From UA16 sp905478895 (GTDB lineage: Bacteria; Bacteroidota; Bacteroidia; Flavobacteriales_D; Sanyastnellaceae), in contig CALSQO010000002.1 in assembly GCA_943788495.1 (NCBI GenBank), positions 751,374 through 815,373 of the forward strand: a stretch of DNA of 64,000 nucleotides, given 5' to 3'. The notes below the pieces were generated by a model. It was given only the letters and a program-made list of their open reading frames with translations. It did not search any database and was not told the origin of the DNA. Positions 9,633 through 18,628 of this stretch are shown piece by piece. Position 1 is the stretch's first letter, and every line of letters begins with the position of its first letter. Made by a program: the position numbers and the translations under genes.

Positions 9633-10222
9633 GGAGTATGTACAGGTTTTCCGACCAGTTTATGCTGCACGCGCCATAGGATGTAACCGATGAAGCCGCC
9701 GAGGATCATGCCTCCTGCAATATCCAGGGGGAAATGCACCCCGAGGTAAATCCGACTGTATCCCACGAGCAAAGTCCAGCCCAAGAGGGACCATAACCAC
9801 ATGCCTCCACCCAAAATCATGCCCATAAAAACCGCAACCCCCGCGCAATTTGCAGCATGCGAACTCACGAAGCCGAAGCGTCCTCCGATGTAAGGTTCCG
9901 TTTTTCCTGGAGGAACAACCAAATTCACATCGCCTTTCAATTCGATGGAGTGCGAAGGGCGAAACCGCTGCACGGCAGGTTTTACGACCCGAGCCGAAAT
10001 CATGTCCGTCCCTGTGATGCAAAGAGCGAGCATGAAAACGCGCACAATGACCCGATCCCATTCTTTGTTGGAGGCCTTCCACAGTTCCCACAGCAAAAGC
10101 AGGTACAATGGCACCCACCACCAGGTCCCAGAAACAGCCCACATGATTTGATCTCCACCTGCCCAGTGCGAGTTCAAAATCTTGAACAATCCGAAGTCCA
10201 GGTTGATGAGAAATTCTTCCAT
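9629..10222 (-). CDS. PAP2-family membrane phosphatase
   Basis: A 197-residue integral membrane protein of the PAP2 lipid phosphatase family. The three catalytic motifs are KPAVQRFRPS (KxxxxxxRP), SSHAAN (PSGH-like, with Ser in the first position) and SRIYLGVHFPLDI (SRxxxxxHxxxD). Likely substrates are undecaprenyl pyrophosphate or phosphatidate-type lipids; the sequence does not decide between them. It overlaps crcB by 4 nt and lies 24 nt downstream of the acyl-CoA synthetase. Confidence 0.9.
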   Translation of the reverse strand: MEEFLINLDFGLFKILNSHWAGGDQIMWAVSGTWWWVPLYLLLLWELWKASNKEWDRVIVRVFMLALCITGTDMISARVVKPAVQRFRPSHSIELKGDVNLVVPPGKTEPYIGGRFGFVSSHAANCAGVAVFMGMILGGGMWLWSLLGWTLLVGYSRIYLGVHFPLDIAGGMILGGFIGYILWRVQHKLVGKPVHTP

Positions 10223-10246
10223 TCGGGTTCAGTGAAATCCTAGTGT

Positions 10247-12070
10247 TTAGGCGTAGAGTTCGTCAATTTCCGCCTGGTAATGGGCGACAATGGGCTTGCG
10301 CTTCAATTTGAGGGTTGGGGTCAATTCGCCGCTTTCGATGCTGAACATTTGCGGCAATACTCGGATGGCTTTTACCTTTTCCCATTTCGCAAAAGGCTCC
10401 ATGAGGCTGTCCACATCTTCTTGAATCCGATCCGTGATGCGCTTGTCGTTGCAAATGCCCTCCATCCCTGGGAAGGGGTGGTTTTTGCGTTTGCACCATT
10501 CTTCGACCGCTTCTGCATTTGGAACTACAATGGCCCCGGGGAATTTTTGACCGTCACCAACAACCATCACTTGCTCGATAAAGAGCGAGGCTTTCAACGC
10601 ATTTTCTAAGAGCTGCGGTGCAACGTACTTGCCGCCAGAAGTCTTGAACATTTCCTTTTTGCGGTCGGTGATCTTAAGGAAACCATTGTCGAAGATGCCA
10701 ATGTCTCCCGTGTGAAACCACTCGCCGCTCATCACTTCGGCGGTTTTTTCGGGCTCTTTGTAATAGCCCAACATGATGTTGTGGCCTTTGACCATGATCT
10801 CGCCATCATTGGCGAATTTCACTTCGACGCCTTCAATCAGTTTGCCCACGTAGCCGATGCGCATCAAGCCAGGTTCAACATCGGAGTTGACCGTAACAAC
10901 CGGACTGGTCTCCGTCAAACCATATCCTTCATAAACAGGGATGCCCGCCGCATTGAAAAAGCGCGCCAAGCGTGGGGCCAGCGCAGCAGAACCGCACGCC
11001 ACTGCTCGAATGTTGTCCAAACCGAGTGCTGTTTTCACTTTGCTGAAGACGAGTTTCCGTGCAATTCCCAATTTCCACTCATAAAAAGCACCGTTTTGAC
11101 CATCCGGCTCCCATTCCAATGCCAATCCGAGTGCCCAGTTGAAGATGGCCGCTTTTGCACCTCCCGCAGCACGCCCCTTCTGCACGATTCCGTCGTAGAA
11201 TTTTTCGAGCAATCGCGGCACCGCGGTGAAGACTGTTGGTTGCGCATAACCCAGGTCTTCTTTGATGGTTTCCAGACTCTCTGCAAAATAGATGTTGGCG
11301 CCAATGTACATGTACAAATAGTGCAGCATGCGTTCGAAGATGTGGCAAACGGGAAGGAAGCTCAATACCCGGTATTCTTCATCGACCAAGACCTGGGGAA
11401 TCCTTGGAATGCTGTGCAAAATGTTTTGCACGATGTTTTGATGGCTGAGCATCACACCTTTGGGTGTACCGGTGGTGCCAGAAGTGTAAATGATGGTCGC
11501 GAGATCTGCGGGTTTTACACTTGCCATGCGACGCTCCAATTCGCCTTGTTGCTCATCGCCTCCTGCCTCGGTGATTTCAGACCAGTGTGTGCCATTGGCT
11601 TCTCGCTCAAAAACAAAGACGCCCTGCAACGTGGGGACCTTGTCTTTGATCGCCATGACTTTGTCGTACAATTCTTGGTTGCTGACCGCGCAGTATTTGC
11701 TCTCGCTGTGGGTGAGAATGTATTCATAATCCGCCTCAGTCATGGTGGGGTAAATCGGCACGTTGATCCCGCCGGCCGACATGATTCCGTGGTCCATGAT
11801 GTTCCATTCACACCGATTGTTGTGTGAAATTAGGGCTACTTTTTCACCGACTTCAAGTCCCATGGCAATGAGGCCACGGCCCACACGGTCGACCGCTGCG
11901 AGGAAGGTTTCCGTTGAATAATTGATTCGATTGCCGTTGTTCGGCATGGACATCATGAGGTCCAGCGGATTGTTTTCAAGCTGGTACCGAGGAAAGTCAA
12001 AGAGGCGCGTAGGTTGCTGCATGTTGTGATCGTTTGATTCGGTGCGTGAAAAGCCTGCCTGAGCAGTCAT
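10247..12070 (-). CDS. Long-chain acyl-CoA synthetase (AMP-forming)
   Basis: A 607-residue adenylate-forming enzyme that activates fatty acids to acyl-CoA. Motifs include the P-loop IIYTSGTTGTPKGVMLSHQN, YEGYGLTETSPVV, HTGDIG and the hinge region ITDRKKEMFKTSGGKYVAP, as in the FadD15/ACSL group that includes eukaryote-like long-chain enzymes. A TAAATTG element just upstream fits the start at 12070. A second ATG at 12022, giving MQQPTRLFDF, resembles the start of many homologues, so the first 16 residues are uncertain. With the hydroxyacyl-CoA dehydrogenase upstream it suggests fatty-acid activation and beta-oxidation. Confidence 0.93.
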   Translation of the reverse strand: MTAQAGFSRTESNDHNMQQPTRLFDFPRYQLENNPLDLMMSMPNNGNRINYSTETFLAAVDRVGRGLIAMGLEVGEKVALISHNNRCEWNIMDHGIMSAGGINVPIYPTMTEADYEYILTHSESKYCAVSNQELYDKVMAIKDKVPTLQGVFVFEREANGTHWSEITEAGGDEQQGELERRMASVKPADLATIIYTSGTTGTPKGVMLSHQNIVQNILHSIPRIPQVLVDEEYRVLSFLPVCHIFERMLHYLYMYIGANIYFAESLETIKEDLGYAQPTVFTAVPRLLEKFYDGIVQKGRAAGGAKAAIFNWALGLALEWEPDGQNGAFYEWKLGIARKLVFSKVKTALGLDNIRAVACGSAALAPRLARFFNAAGIPVYEGYGLTETSPVVTVNSDVEPGLMRIGYVGKLIEGVEVKFANDGEIMVKGHNIMLGYYKEPEKTAEVMSGEWFHTGDIGIFDNGFLKITDRKKEMFKTSGGKYVAPQLLENALKASLFIEQVMVVGDGQKFPGAIVVPNAEAVEEWCKRKNHPFPGMEGICNDKRITDRIQEDVDSLMEPFAKWEKVKAIRVLPQMFSIESGELTPTLKLKRKPIVAHYQAEIDELYA

Positions 12071-12115
12071 CCCACATGGGCAATTTAATCAATCGTTCAC
12101 CAATACCAAATGGAA

Positions 12116-12934
12116 TCACATGAGATGTCCGCAATATTTGCAATGCTGTGCATCCGAATCGTGCCCGTCTTTCCCGCAACTTGGGCAAGCTTGTGTTGAA
12201 GCACTCGTGGGTTTTTCTGAAGAACGAATGTTGCTGCGCATCATTTGTACGCCGACCAGTCCGGAGGGAACGGCAATGATGGCGTAGCCCAATATCATCA
12301 TCATGGAGGCGATTACCTGGCCGGCGACGGTTTGCGGGGCAATGTCACCATATCCGACGGTCGTGACAGTGACGATGGCCCAATAAATGCTGCGTGGGAT
12401 GCTCGAAAATCCAGCTTGTTCATCTTCTACCAAATACATCAATGTCCCCAAGATGGTGACCAAGGCAAGCACGGCGCTGAGAAAGACAATGATGCGCCTG
12501 CGGCTGGCGCGCAGGGCGTTTTGCAATTGCTTCGCCTCGGCAATGAACCCAACCAGTTTGAGCACGCGAAAAACACGAAGCACGCGCAGAATCCGGATGA
12601 TTCGGAGACTGCTTGAGCCCGGAACAATCAGGCCGATGAACGTGGGGAGGATGGCGAGCAAATCGACCAGTCCAAAAAAACTACGGGCATAATGCCAGGG
12701 TTTTTTGACCACCAACAAGCGAAGCACATACTCCAGTGTAAACAAGGCGGTGAATCCCCATTCCAGTCGGATAAATTCGGTGTGAAAAGCACTGTTCCAT
12801 TCCGGAACGGATTCAGCAATGACGGTTAATACGCTGAGGACAATGAGCCACAAAAGCGCCACATCAAAAGCCTTGCCGGCGGCAGTGTCCGCTTCAAAAA
12901 TAATCTCATGCAGTCGATTCCGCGAGGCTTTCAT
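12116..12934 (-). CDS. Voltage-gated-type potassium channel with C-terminal zinc ribbon
   Basis: A 272-residue protein with six predicted membrane helices. The S4-like segment RIIRILRVLRVFRVLKLVGF has regularly spaced arginines, and the selectivity filter is TVTTVGYGD between S5 and S6. The last 30 residues form an unusual soluble tail, CPSCG...CKYCGHLM, a four-cysteine zinc ribbon. The channel part resembles KvAP/Kch-type bacterial channels. The tail could sense metal or redox state or drive assembly; that is inference. The gene lies 18 nt downstream of the dehydrogenase and 45 nt upstream of the acyl-CoA synthetase, all on the same strand. Confidence 0.92.
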   Translation of the reverse strand: MKASRNRLHEIIFEADTAAGKAFDVALLWLIVLSVLTVIAESVPEWNSAFHTEFIRLEWGFTALFTLEYVLRLLVVKKPWHYARSFFGLVDLLAILPTFIGLIVPGSSSLRIIRILRVLRVFRVLKLVGFIAEAKQLQNALRASRRRIIVFLSAVLALVTILGTLMYLVEDEQAGFSSIPRSIYWAIVTVTTVGYGDIAPQTVAGQVIASMMMILGYAIIAVPSGLVGVQMMRSNIRSSEKPTSASTQACPSCGKDGHDSDAQHCKYCGHLM

Positions 12935-12952
12935 GCCCTCAATATCGGTTAA

Positions 12953-13840
12953 TTAGGCGAATGAAGGAGCGACAATGAGTTCCTTGCTGCCGGGGGTGTG
13001 AACGTAAAAGCCCTGGCCACTTTTAGCCCCTAAATGCCCAGCGGTGACCATGTTCACTAACAATGGGCATGGCGCATACTTCGGGTTGCCTAATCCGGTG
13101 TGAAGCACTTCCAAAATACTGAGGCAAACGTCCAGGCCAATGAAGTCAGCCAATTGCAATGGTCCCATGGGGTGGGCCATTCCCAACTTCATGACGGTAT
13201 CAATGGCTTCCACTTCGGCCACTCCTTCATGCAAGGTGATAATGGCTTCATTGATCATGGGCATGAGAATCCGGTTTGCAACAAATCCGGGGTAGTCATT
13301 GACTTCCACCGGAATTTTTCCCAGGGCTTTCGAGAGCGCCATCACAGCGCTGCATGTGGCATCGCTGGTGGAGAATCCTCGGATTACTTCCACCAATTTC
13401 ATGATGGGCACGGGATTCATGAAGTGCATTCCAATGACCCGGTCCGGTCGCTTGGTTGCCGCGGCAATCTTGGTAATGGAGATGGAGGAAGTGTTCGACG
13501 CTAAGATGCAGTTTGCAGGAGCTGCGGCATCCATTTGTTCGAAAATTTGCAGTTTCAAATCGGTGCGTTCTGTGGCTGCTTCTACCGCTAATTCGGCTTG
13601 AGATACTCCCTCAGAAATATTCGTGGATGTCGTTATGCGCCCTAGCGTTGCCGCCTTGTCCTCCTGAGAAATCTTCTCCTTTTTGATCAGGCGGTCGAGG
13701 TTCTTTTCAATTGTCTTCAAGGCGCGCTCCAATGCGGCCGCTTGGACATCGATGAGCGTGACTTCAAATCCGGATTGAGCAAACACATGCGCAATGCCAT
13801 TGCCCATGGTTCCAGCTCCGATGACGGCAATGTGCTTCAT
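12953..13840 (-). CDS. 3-hydroxybutyryl/3-hydroxyacyl-CoA dehydrogenase
   Basis: A 295-residue NAD-dependent dehydrogenase that interconverts 3-hydroxyacyl-CoA and 3-oxoacyl-CoA. The N-terminal Rossmann motif is AVIGAGTMGNGIAHVFAQ. HFMNPVPIMKLVEVIRG carries the catalytic His region, and the C-terminal helical domain has NDYPGFVANRILMPMINEA. Length and motifs fit the Hbd/PaaH family, either in butyrate-type metabolism or as the single-domain beta-oxidation enzyme. It follows the DUF5606 gene by 8 nt. Confidence 0.94.
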   Translation of the reverse strand: MKHIAVIGAGTMGNGIAHVFAQSGFEVTLIDVQAAALERALKTIEKNLDRLIKKEKISQEDKAATLGRITTSTNISEGVSQAELAVEAATERTDLKLQIFEQMDAAAPANCILASNTSSISITKIAAATKRPDRVIGMHFMNPVPIMKLVEVIRGFSTSDATCSAVMALSKALGKIPVEVNDYPGFVANRILMPMINEAIITLHEGVAEVEAIDTVMKLGMAHPMGPLQLADFIGLDVCLSILEVLHTGLGNPKYAPCPLLVNMVTAGHLGAKSGQGFYVHTPGSKELIVAPSFA

Positions 13841-13848
13841 ACGGAAGG

Positions 13849-14439
13849 TTATTTTTTGGCCTTGCTTGCAGGCGATTTCTTCGCGGTACTCTTTTTCGCC
13901 GCCGCTTTGGGAGCCGCAGTTTTCTTCGTTGCAGCCTTCTTCGCAGGCGCTTTCTTCGCCGAAGCCTTCTTTGCGGGTGCTTTTTTCGTTTTGGCAGTGG
14001 TATCAGCAGTTTCTGAAACCGCTTCTTCGGTTGCTTCTTCCTCTTCTTTTTGACTTTCCAATGGGAAACAGCTGTTGGTCTTCAAAATGCCAAACCACTG
14101 CACCAACTTTTTCAAGTCCGAATTGTAAACGCGCTCGTGATCCAACTCTGGGATGATCTCGCTAACAAATGCCTTGGTCGATGAAGCGTCGCCTTTCACG
14201 TTTGGGATGGCATTGTCGCCCACATGCTCATTCATCCGATTCAGTACTTCCATGAGAAGCAAGTCTTCCCCGGTGGTAAACATCGTGATATCTGCGAGGC
14301 TGCTGATCCGGCTGGTCCCCGGAATGCTCAAGCGCTTTTTGTCGAGCATGGACTCCACAATTAAATTGTTCCGATTCGTCACAACGATGCGGAATAGACC
14401 CGGCTTGCCGGCAATGGCGATTATTTCTTGAATGATCAT
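13849..14439 (-). CDS. DUF5606 protein with histone H1-like Lys/Ala tail
   Basis: A 196-residue protein. Residues 1 to about 130 match the Bacteroidota DUF5606 domain (IIAIAGKPGLFRIV, IVESMLDKKRLSIPG, a helical middle and LVQWFGIL). From about residue 150 to the end it becomes a low-complexity tail of repeated AKKA/PAKKA/TKKT units with almost no acidic residues, like the C-terminal domain of histone H1. A nucleic-acid-binding role for the tail is inference. Homologues of the first domain usually lack such a long tail. It is the first gene of a compact minus-strand cluster. Confidence 0.85.
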   Translation of the reverse strand: MIIQEIIAIAGKPGLFRIVVTNRNNLIVESMLDKKRLSIPGTSRISSLADITMFTTGEDLLLMEVLNRMNEHVGDNAIPNVKGDASSTKAFVSEIIPELDHERVYNSDLKKLVQWFGILKTNSCFPLESQKEEEEATEEAVSETADTTAKTKKAPAKKASAKKAPAKKAATKKTAAPKAAAKKSTAKKSPASKAKK

Positions 14440-14519
14440 TCAGATGGTTTTCAGGCGATTCTTCGGTGCGAAAATAGGCCAATGCTCTTTGACCTGCGAA
14501 AGGAAGTGCCGGTATTCAT

Positions 14520-15020
14520 TCACTTTACCGGAATCGAGTCATACCTCGGAAGGGAATCGAGCGCTTGAAATGCGTTGGATTTGTATGAATAGGCTTGGTG
14601 CTTCAATCCGTTCGATATTACAATGAGTGGGGTTTCTAAGGCCAAGTGATACCGTAAGACTTGATGGAGCACCTCCTCACTCAACGGGACATCATGCCGC
14701 TTGCATTCTACCATGAGCAGCGGGTTTCCAGAACGATCATGGCAAATAATGTCGGCCCGGCGTTTCATGCCGTTGAGTTGCAGCGGATGCTCGACAGCCA
14801 TTAAGCCTGCAGGGTACTTCAAGTCGTGGGCGAGGTGATGCAACCAGTGCTGACGAACCCATTCTTCGGGCTCGAGTGCGAAATACTTCAACCGGCTCAG
14901 GCATTTGACCTCTGTGCGCGTTTCGCCAACGCGCCAATCCATGGGAAAAGGAGGGAGGTTGAGTTGCGGAAGGCGCTGGCTTCCAATTTGCACCCACGCC
15001 AAGTTGGTATCATGCGGCAT
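14520..15020 (-). CDS. HsdR N-terminal-domain-like putative nuclease
   Basis: A 166-residue protein with the HsdR_N fold. EEWVRQHWLHHLAHDL is followed by the PD-(D/E)xK-like core RRADIICHDRSGNPLLMVECK, where D, E and K match the endonuclease signature. It is a stand-alone domain, conserved in Bacteroidota beside holA; no methylase or specificity subunit is present, so it is not a restriction system. I chose the ATG at 15020 because a TATTTTTG box ends 4 nt upstream (15025-15032). Earlier ATGs at 15068 and 15113 would run into holA. It is transcribed divergently from holA. Confidence 0.82.
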   Translation of the reverse strand: MPHDTNLAWVQIGSQRLPQLNLPPFPMDWRVGETRTEVKCLSRLKYFALEPEEWVRQHWLHHLAHDLKYPAGLMAVEHPLQLNGMKRRADIICHDRSGNPLLMVECKRHDVPLSEEVLHQVLRYHLALETPLIVISNGLKHQAYSYKSNAFQALDSLPRYDSIPVK

Positions 15021-15024
15021 GGGC

Positions 15025-15032
15025 CAAAAATA
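15025..15032 (-). promoter_or_regulatory. -7 box 4 nt from the HsdR_N-like start
   Basis: TATTTTTG on the minus strand matches TAnnTTTG exactly, with a 4-nt gap to the ATG at 15020. It implies a leaderless transcript. Confidence 0.6.
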
Positions 15033-15068
15033 CCTGTTGCCGTGTTTTCGGCCGCGATTCGGTTCCAT

Positions 15069-15076
15069 TATCTTCG
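15069..15076 (+). promoter_or_regulatory. -7 box 4 nt from the holA start
   Basis: TATCTTCG, a one-base variant of TAnnTTTG, ends 4 nt before the ATG at 15081. It faces the divergent box at 15025-15032. Confidence 0.5.
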
Positions 15077-15080
15077 TGCC

Positions 15081-16097
15081 ATGCCACACCGCCAAATCAT
15101 TCGGGATGTTCAATCGGGATCATTTCGGCCGCTGTATCTGCTGCACGGCGAAGAACCGTTCTTCATTGATGAGATTTCGAAAGCCCTTGAAGAAGCGGTG
15201 GTGGAGGCGTCCATGCGTGATTTCAACCAAACAATTGTTTATGGTCGCGACACATCGGTGGAACAATTGCTCGAGGCCGCTCGACGGTTTCCGATGATGG
15301 CAGAAAGACAGTTGGTCGTGATGCGAGAAGCGCAAGATTGGCCCGCTTGGAGACGATCGAGCGATATGGTAAAGCTGGAAGCCTACGCCCAATCCCCTGT
15401 GGCGAGCACGGTGCTGGTATTTTGTTTCAAAAACAAGAAGGCGGATGGCCGGCTCAAAGCAGTCAAAGCGATCAGCAAGGCGGGAACGCTGTTTTTAAGC
15501 GAAAAAGTCCGCGACTACAAGTTGGCCGAATGGATTTCAAATCAGGTGCAAGAAAAAGGCATGCGCATCTCAGGACAAGCATCGCAGATATTGGCAGAGT
15601 ACTTGGGCAATGATTTGCGCAAAGTGATGAATGAACTCGAAAAACTTCGAATTGTCTTGCCCGAAGGTACCGAGGTTCAGCCTGAACACATCGAAAAACA
15701 CATTGGCATCAGCAAGGATTTTAACGTGTTCGAATTGCAGCGAGCAATCGGTGCAAAGGACCTCGCTCGTGCCAATCGCATTGTGGACTATTTCGCCGCC
15801 AACCCCAAAGATCATCCCGTGGCCATGGTCATGCCTGTCTTGGGTAGCTTTTTCAGTAAGGTATATGCTTACCATGGATTGAAAGATCATTCCAGCGCGG
15901 CAGCGGCGAAGGCGCTGCGATGTGCGCCATTTGCTGTGAAACAATATGGCGAAGCGGCTCGAAATTATTCATTGGAAAAAGTTGGCAGGGTATTTGGCTA
16001 TTTGAAAGAAGCGGACCGAAAGGCAAAAGGTCAAGGCAATGCGACGGTCTCTGATCCGATGCTTTTAAAGGAAGCGATGTTTAAGATCTTGCATTGA
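15081..16097 (+). CDS. holA: DNA polymerase III delta subunit
   Basis: A 338-residue clamp-loader subunit that opens the beta sliding clamp. The N-terminus RPLYLLHGEEPFFIDEISKAL is the degenerate Walker-A-like region of delta. AEWISNQVQEKGMRIS, LGNDLRKVMNELEKL and FNVFELQRAIGAKD follow as in HolA. The C-terminal helical collar domain runs to residue 338. The frame is open about 250 nt further upstream, but that region overlaps the HsdR_N-like gene. Homologues start near MPHRQIIRDVQ, and a promoter box lies immediately before it. Confidence 0.93.
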   Translation: MPHRQIIRDVQSGSFRPLYLLHGEEPFFIDEISKALEEAVVEASMRDFNQTIVYGRDTSVEQLLEAARRFPMMAERQLVVMREAQDWPAWRRSSDMVKLEAYAQSPVASTVLVFCFKNKKADGRLKAVKAISKAGTLFLSEKVRDYKLAEWISNQVQEKGMRISGQASQILAEYLGNDLRKVMNELEKLRIVLPEGTEVQPEHIEKHIGISKDFNVFELQRAIGAKDLARANRIVDYFAANPKDHPVAMVMPVLGSFFSKVYAYHGLKDHSSAAAAKALRCAPFAVKQYGEAARNYSLEKVGRVFGYLKEADRKAKGQGNATVSDPMLLKEAMFKILH

Positions 16098-16269
16098 TTT
16101 TGGTAAAAGCTTGGTTCGGAGCCCAAACGAAGAAGAAAATGAATGGTTTCACCCGGTAAATTTTGGCATCAACTCCCACAGCACTAACTTGCCTGCGACA
16201 AGCACCATGCGGCCTCAATCGGCCCATGAGATTGCTCGATCACTGTAAAGAATTGAAAACCCCTATGTC

Positions 16270-17436
16270 ATGAAGACGAACCTTTCCCACCATTTGATTG
16301 CAGCTGCAGCGATTTTCGCTGTTTTGAATGCGACAGCGCAGGAAGATAATTATGTGCCCAACGGCAGTTTTGAGAATTCTGACTTGCGCAAATTGAAGAG
16401 TCAAGGGCAGTTGGAGGAATTCACGGAAGACTGGTTCTCAGCAACAGAAGCTGCATTGGATCTCTACGCAGAAGGAATGAAATCAGAAAAAGTCAACATT
16501 CCAAACAATGTCTATGGCAAGCAAGAAGCGGCAGACGGGGTTTGTTATGCTGGGTTTCGTGCTTTCAGCAAGGATCCAAAATTAACACGAACGTACTTTG
16601 AAGTGGCGTTGGAAACTGAGCTTGCAAAGAACCAGCTTTACTGCGTGTCCTTTGACATCAGCTTGAGTGATTTGTCTCGTTACGCGGTCAATGGCGTTGG
16701 TGCTTACCTCAGCGATCGAAAAATTGAACAAGGCAACACGGGAGTATTGGATCGCCAAGCAAGCGTTTTGCACAAATCCGACAAAGTCATGTCGCTGCAA
16801 GACGGATGGGAAACGGTCTGTGGGACCTTCATAGGAACCGGTGAAGAGGAGTACATGATCATTGGAGGGTTCCACAAGGACAGCGATGTGGAAGACGAAA
16901 AAATGAAGAAGCCTGCTGGCGTCATTGGTGTCGTTAAGAACCAAGCTTATTACTACCTGGACAATGTGAAATTAACTCCCATTGAAGCCAAATCGCAATG
17001 TGCTTGCTCTGCCGCTGACGAGGTGCGAACGGATCTCGTTTATGGCTCGTCGATTGTTTTGAGCGAAAGCATGTCTCCGGCTGAGATCGTGAGTGTCTCG
17101 GCAGTGTATTACGCATTTTTGAAGCGCCGCCCTACGGGTGCAGGTTCGGCTACAATCGCAAAGCTTTCCGATCTCCTCAAGGAGAACGCCGGATGGAAAT
17201 TGCGCATCATCGGCCACGCGGATGAGGACGAATTCAACGAAGGCAAAATCAATCCGCGTTACAGAGGGTTGGGGGAAAAGCGCGCGGATCAAGTGGTGTC
17301 CAAGTTCGCGGAAATGGGCATTGATGCTTCTCGTTTGGAAGTTGAAGCAATGGAGAACTCCGACCCTGCGAGCACTCGCGATACGGACATTAGCCGAGCC
17401 CAAAACCGACGCGTGACGTTTGAATTAATCAAATAA
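16270..17436 (+). CDS. OmpA-family outer-membrane protein (first of a tandem pair)
   Basis: A 388-residue exported protein with a signal peptide of about 24 residues (ending ATAQ). The N-terminal module NYVPNGSFEN resembles the carbohydrate-binding-like beta-sandwich found in many Bacteroidota OmpA proteins. The C-terminal 120 residues form an OmpA/MotB peptidoglycan-binding domain (LRIIGHADEDEF..., AQNRRVTFEL). The peptidoglycan-contact motif is less regular than in the downstream paralogue. The two genes are 10 nt apart and probably form an operon anchoring surface proteins to the cell wall. Confidence 0.85.
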   Translation: MKTNLSHHLIAAAAIFAVLNATAQEDNYVPNGSFENSDLRKLKSQGQLEEFTEDWFSATEAALDLYAEGMKSEKVNIPNNVYGKQEAADGVCYAGFRAFSKDPKLTRTYFEVALETELAKNQLYCVSFDISLSDLSRYAVNGVGAYLSDRKIEQGNTGVLDRQASVLHKSDKVMSLQDGWETVCGTFIGTGEEEYMIIGGFHKDSDVEDEKMKKPAGVIGVVKNQAYYYLDNVKLTPIEAKSQCACSAADEVRTDLVYGSSIVLSESMSPAEIVSVSAVYYAFLKRRPTGAGSATIAKLSDLLKENAGWKLRIIGHADEDEFNEGKINPRYRGLGEKRADQVVSKFAEMGIDASRLEVEAMENSDPASTRDTDISRAQNRRVTFELIK

Positions 17437-17446
17437 TTCCACCACC

Positions 17447-18619
17447 ATGCTGGGCCAAAATGCCCTCAATCATGGGGTAGCCTGTTTCCTTTTGGGAGCT
17501 GCGATCCAGACAGTGGGGCACGCTCAAAACAGCGGGCCAGAAGGGAACTTGTTGCGAAATGGAAGCTTTGAAGAGAAGGCATGGTGCCCGGGTGACTATA
17601 CCCAAGCGCAATTGAAGACCATTTCGGGCTGGAACCAGGCCAATGCTGGAACACCGGATCATTTCGATGCGTGCTCGTCTGGAGGCAAGGCAGGTGTTCC
17701 TGAAAACATGTTTGGCAACCAACCGGCGCTTGATGGGAATGCCTACGCTGGAATTGTACTTTTCTCACCATCCAAACCGTATTACCGGGAGTACCTTCAA
17801 GCCCCGCTTCGTCGAACTTTGCAACAGGGTGAATGGGTGTGCGTTGAGTGGTGGGTTTGTGCGGCTGATCAGGGCAAGGTCATTACTGATGGGCTGGGGG
17901 TTTATTTCACTGCCGAGGCTCCAAGCGCCGTCGGAGAAGGAATGTTGAAAGGAACACCACAGGTCGCCAATCCGGCTTTGCACATGCTGAGTGATCGCTG
18001 GAGTTGGACGCGTCTTGGCGATGTGTTTCAAGCAGCAGGCGGCGAGGAATTCGTCACCATAGGGAATTTCGCGGAACCGCAGGATTTGCGCATTATGGAA
18101 CGAAAAGATGACTCCGAAACATACAGCAATTGGGCATACGTTTATTTGGATGATGTGCGCATTCGATCGGTGGAATCTCCCGCCGATTGCTCCTGCTTAA
18201 ACGCAGAAATTCGGATGACAGTGACGGATCCGCCATGGCAGGCTTACCAACGGGACCATGTCCGTTGGGATGCCATTTTATTTGATTTCGATGAATACGG
18301 ATTGACGCCAGAGGCCATTGCTGCCCTCGATACATTGGCTGAAGAAATGCGCAGGAACCGTTACTTGGTCATTGAGGTCAATGGCCACACGGATTTCATC
18401 GGTTCAGAATCGTACAATTTGCAATTGAGTGAGAAACGCGCAGAATCCGTCATGCGGGCACTGCGTGAGCGAGGAGTAGATCCGAATCGGCTCAAATTGG
18501 CTTGGCACGGAAGCCTCAAGCCAACGGAAGACAATGCAACCGAAGAAGGGCGGCAACAGAATAGAAGGGTGTCATTTGAGCTGCTGGAGCACGCTTACTT
18601 GCCATGGTCTCAATATTGA
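17447..18619 (+). CDS. OmpA-family outer-membrane protein (second of a tandem pair)
   Basis: A 390-residue paralogue of the preceding gene. A signal peptide (about residues 1-26, ending GHAQ) is followed by NLLRNGSFEEKAWCPGDY and a GTPDHFDACS segment, typical of the Bacteroidota beta-sandwich that starts such OmpA proteins. The C-terminal domain has the full OmpA_C signature: ILFDFDEYGLTPEA, VNGHTDFIGSESYN, LSEKRAESVMRAL and QQNRRVSFEL. It likely binds peptidoglycan from the outer-membrane side. It converges on the MFS gene with only 9 nt between the stops. Confidence 0.9.
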   Translation: MLGQNALNHGVACFLLGAAIQTVGHAQNSGPEGNLLRNGSFEEKAWCPGDYTQAQLKTISGWNQANAGTPDHFDACSSGGKAGVPENMFGNQPALDGNAYAGIVLFSPSKPYYREYLQAPLRRTLQQGEWVCVEWWVCAADQGKVITDGLGVYFTAEAPSAVGEGMLKGTPQVANPALHMLSDRWSWTRLGDVFQAAGGEEFVTIGNFAEPQDLRIMERKDDSETYSNWAYVYLDDVRIRSVESPADCSCLNAEIRMTVTDPPWQAYQRDHVRWDAILFDFDEYGLTPEAIAALDTLAEEMRRNRYLVIEVNGHTDFIGSESYNLQLSEKRAESVMRALRERGVDPNRLKLAWHGSLKPTEDNATEEGRQQNRRVSFELLEHAYLPWSQY

Positions 18620-18628
18620 CAATTGCCT

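Noticed and set aside
14520..15020. A type I restriction system
   Set aside because: Only the HsdR N-terminal-like domain is present as a stand-alone gene; no helicase, methylase or specificity subunit.
14826..15080. An N-terminal extension of holA
   Set aside because: It overlaps the opposite gene and lies upstream of the promoter box; homologues start near 15081.
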